DNA of 64,000 nucleotides from Auanema rhodensis (Eukaryota > Nematoda > Chromadorea > Rhabditida > Rhabditidae), in the NCBI GenBank assembly GCA_964057225.1, contig OZ059898.1, positions 3,906,001 through 3,970,000 of the forward strand, written 5' to 3'. The notes beneath the pieces are model-generated. The model was not told where the DNA came from. It ran no database searches and saw only the letters and a program-made list of their open reading frames with translations. A program made the translations under genes and the position numbers. Below, in pieces: positions 52,718 to 64,000 of the stretch. The stretch's first letter is position 1. Each line of letters begins with the position of its first letter.

Positions 52718-55700
52718 ATGTTACTCTTCAATTTACTCATACTTCTATTGTTTTATTGGAGAGGTTTGCATAACAACTTTTTAAACAAAATAAAGCCTTT
52801 ATCAAAGATGTATGTGCCGCTCCCGTAGACTGCAAAAATGGTGGGCAGAACGATCTAAAAAATGAAACAATATGCAATTGCCCTGACTATTGGAAAGGTT
52901 TCCACTTCTGAATATTTGTTTTTAATTTATCAAAAATTAAAGGAAACGATTGTAGTGAAATTATTTGTTTAAATGGAGGATATCTCCAAGAAAACGTTTG
53001 CGTATGTCCTACTGGATATCTAGGTGTTCATTGTGATGCAAGTAACAATATTCTGTTTATAATTTTAAATCATATCTTTACTTAAGCTACTCAAATCAGA
53101 CCACCTATCAGCACTTTTGCTCCATCTCAACAAAATATTAATATAATTGTATATAATTTATTTTCTGACTACTTTGGATTCTTGCATTATCAGTTATTCA
53201 GAGAAGTTTAAAATTGTATCAAATCATATATTATCATTTTGAGTTTATGATAGGCTCTTAAAAATCACATATCTGAGTATCCCGACTATTACAAAGATGG
53301 AAAACATAACATTTATACAAATGATAATGTAGCAAATTCAACCTTCCACTGTACCGACGAATCTTGTGGTAAATTGAATTACATTTTTTATTCCTATTGA
53401 TTCCTATAATCAGATATCACAATTGAGCCACATGATGATTTACCAGAAAAAGCTAACTATCCTCAGTTGTATTCGTGTTATTCTATTCCTATTTACAAAG
53501 ATATCATCAATATGATTACACTTTCTCAATTGAGAGAAACAAGTATTACTATACTAACTCAACATCCACCTACCAATTGTTCTGAAAACAGCGAACAATT
53601 GATCAATCTAGCGCTCGCATTTAGAATAAGGGTATGTTAGTTTCTTTTTATCAATCTTATATAGAATGAATCTAGATCAACATTTTATTCTCTGAAGATA
53701 AAACGTTTATTCGATGCTCAGAAGACCAGGTAAGCCTAAGCATCATCTTCCGTCCTTCTTACATTGAAAATTTCAGTATGAGCCTTTACGAAAACTTTCT
53801 CAATTAACAAATGGTATTTTCACACGAATCCCTGAAGATAAAGATAATCAAACTATATCTACTGTTGGTTTTTTTCTTTTTATAAATATTAAATACATAT
53901 ATCAATTTTAGCTCATGAATATGATTCTAAAGAGTAATGTTGCTTATGAACCAATAGATTTCATTACCAATCAGTCTTCCTTAAATTTCACTGCTGATCC
54001 TTTACTCAATACTTATTTTATCATAGTGAATAACAGTATGTTTTTTCTCTTTAAATGAATAATGACATTGAATTTTAGATGTGCGTGTTGAAAAGAGTCA
54101 GTGTCCTAATTACACTCATGTGGAAACTTTAGATTTTAATATATATAGCTTTTCCGCATTAATCATACGTTGTTATATGGAATTCACAAATTCAACAAAT
54201 ATTCAGGTTTAAATATTAAGGTTTATTTTTTTAATCTGTACAACCGTATTTTAAAGATTTACGCCGCTGGAAAAAAAAATTTCGCTCAGATATATTACTC
54301 ATTTGTTGAAGATCCAATAGTTGATACATCAAATGTGGTGTTAGTGAATGGTATACTATAATTACAATTTAAAATTATTCATACTTAATTTTTTAGGTGT
54401 GCAATATTATTTCGCAATGAGGGTGCAAAACTTAGCGAATGAAATAATTAAATATGAGGTGAATATGCTAGAACTATTATAGTGAAAAAGAAGTTATTTA
54501 GCTAAGCGAAACTCACTTTATAAACGGTGCACAAGAAACTCAAATCAATCGGAATAAGACAAGATCAGACTATGTATTGCCTCTTATTTCTGAGGTAATC
54601 AAGTTTTACTATAATCTAAATTTAATTAATTCTGAGAACTTTAAAGACCATATCATGTACTTCCAACAATGTGAACACTTGGGGTATCAGAGTAAGCTTT
54701 TCTCTTATTGCACATGTATTAAACGTTTACAGATTACCTTTAATGCAATTCAAGCAGATCAGTCTTCAACACCAATGCGGAGATATATTCCGTTGCAATG
54801 CCTATCTAGTAAGCTAGGAAAGGTGTAACATCAAAATAACATTATGTTTAGGTTCTATTAATTCCAAATTAATTGATTCAGAAAAAGCAGATTCGATTCT
54901 TGATAATGAATCACAACGAAATGTTATCTATACTCTTGATTCCTTCAACACTATTAAACAAGATCACATACTTCCTATTACTGCAACCCAAGAATCTCCA
55001 ATTGCTAACAACATGCGTTCTTTTATTCTGGGATACTCAAATACCATTTCTAATAAAATTTATTCTCAGTTCATAGTAACTTCAACTAATTGGAGTAATT
55101 GCGGAGCCTATTCTAACTTTGGAGAAATACTTTTCCAGACGACCGATAACTTAAATTATACTTTTCCAAATGATTATACGTAAAAAAAATTTATTTCTTA
55201 AAACTATTACATATTTGTTTAGAACGTTTACAAGTACAGTATATAACGAGTTTGGCCAAAATAAAGATAAGGAAAAAATTAAATCACAAATTTTGGACGC
55301 TGTCGAAGTAAATTAATGAATTATAGTAATATATTAATTATTTTTAGATAATTAAAAATTCAACTAAAATACCAGAACAGAACTCGTTAATAACATTTAT
55401 CACGGATGTTCTTCCCGAGTCATCAACAACAATAAACACAGAGGAATTCAAAACTTTTGTTAATAGAAATAATAAGGTTTAGTTTGAAATTTGAAAATTT
55501 TCTTACATGATATTATAGCTTCTCTTCTTATTTGATTCTAACTGGTTCAACAGGGAAGTAGAATATTTCCAACGCTCTACAGACATTCTAAACACCTTAG
55601 CTGCAATTACAAATGGTCATTTAATCATATCAGATCACTCTGATATTGAGAGTTTGAAAAAAGTAGTTTTATCTTTTCTATGCATATATCATTGTTTCAC

Positions 55701-58700
55701 TTAGACACTAGAAAATCTCTATCAAAAGGGACCAGGAAAGAATTTATTATTTTCAAAAAATTTCATTTCAAGTAGAGATTTTTATACAACATTAGGTAAC
55801 AAAGAGCGGCTCCATATAGAAACTCATAAAAAACCGTTTAGGACAGATTGATTTAAAAAATAAAATTAACTCCACATCCTTATTTCTAACATCTACAATA
55901 GCTGTGAAGAGTAGATACTATTTATTATTTTTAATGATCACAAATTTATTTTAAGATATTACTGGTTTAATTAAGTCAACTGTAAACGTAAAATTCATAG
56001 GGGAGAATAAGACTTACACTTCTGAACTGGAATATCTGGTACTATACTTAATGTATATAAACTGAAATTATTTTTCAGAATAATTCGAACTATTACTATT
56101 CATTACAAAACTTATTACCAGATATCTACACGATTCAAGTTTCTGTATTAACTAGAGGACAGCTCCCAGTTCACCTTCGGTTCTGGACTTCGTACTATAA
56201 ATTAATAATATAGCAACTTAATATTTCGTTTTTTAGGGAAACATCTGTTGAAATCCAAACACAATATGTTGATTATAGTGATGAAAAAACTGACCCTGAT
56301 AACTGTACATTGAAATTATGTACAAACTATATATTACATTTCATTTTTTAGTTCTTGGAGCTGCACTACGGGCTTCCTTACCTGGTGATAGTGATGATAG
56401 TCTTCATGTTACCTTCCAAGATTGTCGACCTAATACATTGCAAACATCATATTTCAATGCGAAACAGGTCCATTTTATTTCTATAGAGTTTCAAAAATAA
56501 ATAGGAACTCTTTAGGTTGTAAATAAAGTCGACGAGTTGTATAGGTTTGTCCCTTTATTCTGCCAGGAAAGAGCCTCCACGGAAGGTTGTGTGACAGGAA
56601 CGGAAAATATATACCACATGCAGGTACGCTTTATATAGAAATTATTACATTATTTATTTCTGTATGTTTTTTTATTTATTTATGTAATCTAGATCCATAC
56701 AAAAAGTGGCAATTTCCACGGGTCTAGATCTTTTTACTGTAGTAAAAGCAAAGAAGTTAAACAGTGTCAGTATGTTGACAACAATGGCAACTATTTCTGT
56801 AACCAACAACAATCTCCTTATTTACGGGGTTAGCATATATTTTTGTGTACTTTTATTTATTATTATCATAGGTCCTGGTGGAAAAGTTATTGATTGCATA
56901 AATAATGGAAATCTTGTGTACTCTATTAACCAAGACCCTAATTTAGCACCGTATAAATGTAATTGTACAACGGACGAGGGACTATCCTGTGAAAAATGTT
57001 GAGGATTTTATTTCTTATGATATATATATATTTTTTAGACAATATAGAAATTCAAAAATGCTGAATTATTGATGTGTATTTATGCCCTTACTTTCAGCAA
57101 CTTGCGAACTAAATGCTAATCAAGAACCTATTGATATGTACCCACGAACATATACGGTTGTTGCGGGAAGATTAGACAGTGTAATAATATTAATAATAAT
57201 CTCTAATTTCATATATTACATTCTTTCAGAGCCTACCAAACTTTATTAACGGTATTAAAACCTTAATAAAGTATGAAAATATAACTAATATATGGCAGTA
57301 TCAGTTTATATATTATTGCTCAAGTGACACATGTAAATTTGAAATGTTTCCATCATTATTAGTTTTTATTGAAATTTGTTTCAGATTTAATCATATATTT
57401 GGGTGGTGATAAAAAAAAATTTATTAATGCTCTAAGCCAAGACGCAACCAGTTACTGCGATGAAGGAGCAAACAATTTTAATTTAAACAACATCTATGCA
57501 GCTGGATTAAAAGCTTTAGGAAAGAAAAATCAAGGTGTATTTGTTTTCTACTATGAACCCTCATACATTTTACAAAACTTAATTGTTAACTTAACGGAAT
57601 TTTATCAAGTTGCTCAACAGTATAATCAAAAGGTGGGGAACAAAGTTGCACTTTAATTTAATATTATCATTGTAGCTCTTTATATATGGTGGGTCGGCCA
57701 GAACAAAAGGTGTGATAGATGACATTGGAAGTTCAATATTATCTGCCGCTATGTCAACTGGAGGCACAGTAATCGGAGAGACCAATGACAACGAGGTTGT
57801 ATAACTTTAAATCAATATTGAATTTGAACTTTTCATTTTTACAGTTCTTTACAAACCTGCTGTCAAACCCCACATCTCTAAATTACCATAAACAAGCTGA
57901 TATAAATAGTCCGTTAACACAAGTTTCTGTTTATGTTGAGGATAAGGCTTATCTTGTTATTGATAATACTGAAAACATCCCACTCGATAAACTTAACTGG
58001 ACATGTTCATCAGGCGCAACTTTGATATGTGAAATATCAGAGAAGACATATATCAATCTACCTACGAAAGCAATGTGGGCTTCTGTTTTCATTATAAACA
58101 CAAAAAGTTCATCTATCCCATATGCTGTTCTTCGAAATATGAAAGACTCTGATAGAAATGATGCGGTTTCCCTTGATGATAAAGGTAGCTGAACTATACT
58201 TTAAATGTTTTTTTTTTAAATATAATTTACAAACTTCTTTTGATAACGAATTACAGATTCTCGTACGATAATTGGACTCCAATTACCAGAAACATATAAA
58301 CTTATCGGAAACTCAGCTAACTACTCAAGAATTATCCAGCGAAGAAATTGTACGTTTAATTACATAACGTACCTGCCACTAAATCCATTAGCTTATGGCA
58401 CTAACATTATCGAGGTTCTAATTATAAATTAAATATGATACTAATCTTTTTACCTTAGATATCATTGAAAATTAATGACGGAGATATCGTCAATAAAGTA
58501 CTCCCAATAATCACTACAACTAAAATTCGTGAGAGAAAATTAATCTACAATATGTAAAACCGAATTGTTCAGATTGTCAAAATGGTGGAACTCCTTCTTT
58601 TAGTGGTGCTTGTGATTGTACAACAACTGAATACCCAAACCATTTTACAGGTACAATATAATGCTTTATGTTTGACTATTATATGTTACTTAGGTTTTGA

Positions 58701-58880
58701 CTGTAGTGAAGTGATTTGCGAGAAACCGTACAGTAAGAAGTCAACATGGGGCCAAGCATGCAACTGCGGGTCTACCGCCGGTGGCAGGTTCTGTTCACGT
58801 AAGATTGTCGTTAACAAAAAATGTTTGTACTTTTTTTTACAGCGAGCAAAATGGAATCTTTCTCTTACTACCAAGGTTAA
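52718..58880 (+). CDS. Secreted EGF plus A-domain-like protein, possibly IRG-7-like
   Basis: ATG 52718 starts a signal peptide (MLLFNLLILLLFYW) one base after a TTTCAG acceptor. Two EGF modules follow (CKNGGQ...CNCPDYWKGNDC; CLNGGYLQENVCVCPTGYLG). Long segments of alternating strands and helices come next. One of them (LITFITDVLPES, LLFLFDSNWF, ILNTLAAITNGHLIISD) has the rhythm of a von Willebrand A-like domain with no obvious DxSxS metal site. An EGF-like module (CNCTTDEGLSCEKC) precedes a second A-like segment (DLIIYLGGDKKKF; GVFVFYYEP). EGFs near the end read CQNGGTPSFSGACDC and CNCGSTAGGRFC, and the protein stops at TAA 58878-58880. More than thirty short exons. The architecture recalls nematode IRG-7-type proteins, an association from memory. 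The product is about 1600 residues by rough estimate. Many N-glycosylation sites. Confidence 0.7.
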
Positions 58881-59707
58881 TGTTCATTACTCATATATAT
58901 ACAAAATAATATTGAATAAATGATACTTATGTACGAAACGACTATAGAAATATATTAGTATACGACTTAGAACAAGCGCAAGTACAAATATAGAATTTTT
59001 TAATGACACATACTTTGTACATGCATATAAACTACAGATGAAGATAAACTAACTATTTTATAATATAAGAACAATGAACAGGGATTACTGCCAATTTCAA
59101 AAGTCCGCAACTATCTGATTTCATTGTTATGTTCTATTATAACACAACTAACTTTTGAAATGTTCATTTGATCTTGAGCTGAGTATATTTCTAGTCGGAG
59201 TTGAAGTGGGTTCCAGTTAACAAAACTGCTATGGATTTTAACTTCATGTTCTGTACACTGCACACCGGCTTTCAATCTGTACTATTTGCTCATTCTGTAT
59301 GCCTCTTTTGACACAGGGAGTCAAACATAAAGTTACAACAGCCTTTCATTTACATTTGAAACTGTGAGAAAAAGCTTTTTAACATTCAATTTTTCTATTT
59401 CTTACTTATGATTCAATAATCTGAAACATTTTCTATTTTTATTAGAATAAATCGATTTTAACTTTTATAAATCATATTATTCAGCTGTTTAAATAAGTAG
59501 CTCAGTGCTTTGATTTTTCCTACTTCAATATTACGACCAACAAAAATATATCGAATTTGTTCTCATATCAAGCCATCGGTACTTTTATCGCTCCAATTTT
59601 TTCGTTATTAAATTTCTCGTAACATTGCTGAATACTCTGAAAAATGTTTCATTTCATATATCCTCCTCGAACCGATTATATCATGCTTTTTTATATCTTT
59701 TCAGTTC
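58881..59707. other. Intergenic stretch before PTTG1IP
   Basis: AT-rich, no coding exon seen. The last 20 bases are a pyrimidine-rich acceptor (TATATCTTTTCAG) three bases before the next ATG. Confidence 0.55.
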
Positions 59708-60404
59708 ATGATCCGACAGTTGGTTTATATCACTGTCATTCTGTTACCTCTTTGCGCAGGTCAACTAGAAAACATTTTCGTAAGCTCTACAGCGAACTGT
59801 AGCATATTACCACATGAAGAATACAGCTGCGAAACATGTGTACGAAAAGGACATGTATACTTCCATTCAAACTATGAAATTTCTTTGAGTTTGATTACAG
59901 GAATGCTTTTGGTGCGGAGGAAAAATTAAACGATGTATGAATTATGAGTGGTACTTTCCAAATTGCCCATTAGACGACGTAAGGCATAAGAACTGCTGGG
60001 GTAAGTCGCACGCCAGATTAAAATAGATATCGGAAATTTCAGTCAATTTATCAGCAGTGGTTATTGTGGTATCCATTCTAGGAGGAATCGTTCTAGTAAT
60101 TTTGCTTGCTTGCCTTTGTTACTGTTGTTGTAGATGTAGACAGTATAGGCAGAAACAAGCTAGTAAAACGGAAGCGAAGCGGCAGAAAGTTAGTATCAAG
60201 GAGTCTGTCCACCCTAATATATGAATTAAGAAACATGACAAAACCATGACAGATCTCGAAGCCCGTCGAGCCGATAGAGCAGAAAAGAGAGACAAGGAAC
60301 TTGAAGCGTTCCGGTTAAAATACGGTGAAAATAAAGATAGATTTTTGTTAAATCTTTGATATTTAGGCATACATTCTGATACAACAACATCTGTTAAAAA
60401 ATAA
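59708..60404 (+). CDS. PTTG1IP-like (PBF) PSI-domain type I membrane protein
   Basis: The human relative binds securin (PTTG1) and is a small type I glycoprotein. ATG 59708 begins a signal peptide (MIRQLVYITVILLPLCAGQL). A PSI-type cysteine domain follows: CETCVRKGHECFWCGG, KRCMNYEWYFPNCPLDD, KNCWVNLSAVVI. The membrane segment VSILGGIVLVILLACLCYCC runs into a Cys-rich boundary CCCRCRQYRQK. The cytosolic tail is a charged helix (LEARRADRAEKRDKELEAFR) ending LKYGIHSDTTTSVKK, TAA 60402-60404. Human PTTG1IP has the same order, CxWC motif, CWVNF block and charged tail. Five exons. The first intron donor is GTATAC after RKGH. A TTTTCAG acceptor lies three bases before the ATG. The product is about 165 residues. 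Confidence 0.88.
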
Positions 60405-61279
60405 TATTTTAATGTCTTCCAAGTTTCCTTCCGGGTACTAAGATTGTCCATATTTGTAGAATAAATTTTTTTTACTGTGAATTACTTATTAAAAACAAGC
60501 ACATCAGCGTATTAAACATATTATTACAAGTGGTCCCTCATAATTAATGAAAATCCCTCTCAAGTCCCCAGAATCATAGCAACACCCGGGCACACCCGCC
60601 CTCCGATTTTTCGTCTGGCAGGCAGAGAGCGTTCTCTCGATTTACCGAGTGGCCCACATTGACACAGAGCCAACGTTTTAGGGGCAGCCTAGCAGTTTTA
60701 CACAGTACGAGAGTGAAGAGAGAGCAGACAATGCATCTTTGGCTAGATGCCAAAGATCGATAATGCTATTTTCTATAGCGCGCTGTGTTTATTTTTTTAA
60801 ATCTATGAATTTCTTTTGAACATCCTTTTCTGAATTTCAGCTAGCTTTAGGTTCATTTTATAATGAAAATTAAATTGATCAAGTTAACTGATTTCAAATT
60901 ATATGAAAACAGTTTATTTATTTATGCTTATATGTATATGTTCATATTTTCTATTTTGCTAAAACTCTTTAAGTATGTTTCGATAAAGCTGTTATAGACT
61001 GGAAATTATTTTAGTACGTTATTTCCTTTCATTAATACATATTTACTGTTTAGCTATTATTATCCACTTTACATCTTGTTAAAATTTGTCCATTTAGTTC
61101 ATACACTATTAAAAATTGAAGAAACCAAGTTGGAACATTAGTTTTGTTTGTTTTATTTTAATCTTGTTCGAATGCTTAATGTACTTTTTATTGTATATCA
61201 TTCTTAATGTATTATTTTAGCTACTATATTGGAGACATTGGAATTAATTAAAATGATTTTTTAAATAATCTGATGTGTG
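60405..61279 (+). promoter_or_regulatory. Upstream region of the KMT2 gene with a GC-rich island
   Basis: A GC-richer island at about 60580-60780 (CACCCGCC, GTCTGGCAGGCAGAG, GCGCGC) inside AT-rich DNA, about 500-700 bases before the KMT2 start codon. It contains the perfect inverted repeat 60735-60757 and the word AAAGATCGAT followed by A, giving ATCGATA, close to the DRE core TATCGATA. The rest of the region is plain AT-rich spacer. Probable promoter. Confidence 0.45.
60735..60757. repeat. Perfect 9-bp inverted repeat in the promoter island
   Basis: ATCTTTGGC (60735-60743) and GCCAAAGAT (60749-60757) flank the 5-base loop TAGAT. Only one A-T-rich stem end is unpaired with flanks. It could be a binding site for a dimeric factor (the half-site resembles a TTGGC/GCCAA NF1 or CCAAT-type word) or an RNA stem-loop. 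Confidence 0.6.

Positions 61280-64000
<2,721 letters not shown>

Overview
The window is animal nuclear DNA, probably from a nematode. It is AT-rich (roughly 70 percent by eye). Most protein genes are cut into short exons by introns of about 40-60 bases ending in TTTTCAG or TTTTAG. Several genes have such an acceptor 1-30 bases before the first ATG, as expected where messages receive a spliced leader by trans-splicing. The gene content (DUOXA maturation factor, a giant tandem-EGF matrix protein, an EGF plus A-domain-like secreted protein, a KMT2C/D-type PHD cluster) is metazoan. The species cannot be named from the window.

Layout. 1-2.6 kb: a small five-exon gene on the + strand that I do not recognise. 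2.6-14.8 kb: a gene-poor desert with (TC)n, (TA)n and (ATCT)n tracts and a few GC-richer islands. On its minus strand I can assemble a previously unmarked three-exon small gene (5.6-9.3 kb) with a second possible first exon at 11.0 kb. 14.9-16.65 kb (+): dual oxidase maturation factor (DUOXA). 16.65-20.4 kb: desert. 20.4-22.2 kb (+): TRMT9B/ALKBH8-type methyltransferase. 22.6-26.3 kb (-): NAA25, auxiliary subunit of the NatB N-terminal acetyltransferase. 26.8-28.4 kb (+): FAM172A/Arb2-domain protein, divergent from NAA25. 29.3-32.1 kb (-): Goliath/RNF130-type transmembrane RING E3 ligase, with a GC-rich promoter-like island at 33.1-33.4 kb. 33.4-36.9 kb: desert. 36.9-39.1 kb (-): SGT1 and proteasome subunit alpha-2, in tandem and close enough to be an operon. 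39.7-52.2 kb (-): one giant protein of about sixty EGF modules with an unrecognised cysteine-bearing C-terminal module. 52.7-58.9 kb (+): a second secreted EGF protein with long A-domain-like segments, head to head with the giant. 59.7-60.4 kb (+): PTTG1IP-like PSI-domain membrane protein. 61.3 kb to the window end (+): the amino-terminal PHD cluster of a KMT2C/D (MLL3/4) histone methyltransferase, cut by the window edge.

Most conserved genes are ordinary housekeeping genes (proteasome, N-terminal acetylation, chaperone co-factor, tRNA-type methyltransferase, chromatin). The extracellular genes (DUOXA, giant EGF protein, EGF/A-domain protein) would fit cuticle and matrix biology of a nematode, but that link is inference. 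The most novel items are the cryptic minus-strand small gene with alternative first exons, the terminal module of the EGF giant, a degenerate tRNA-like element inside an SGT1 intron, and the trans-splice-like acceptors.
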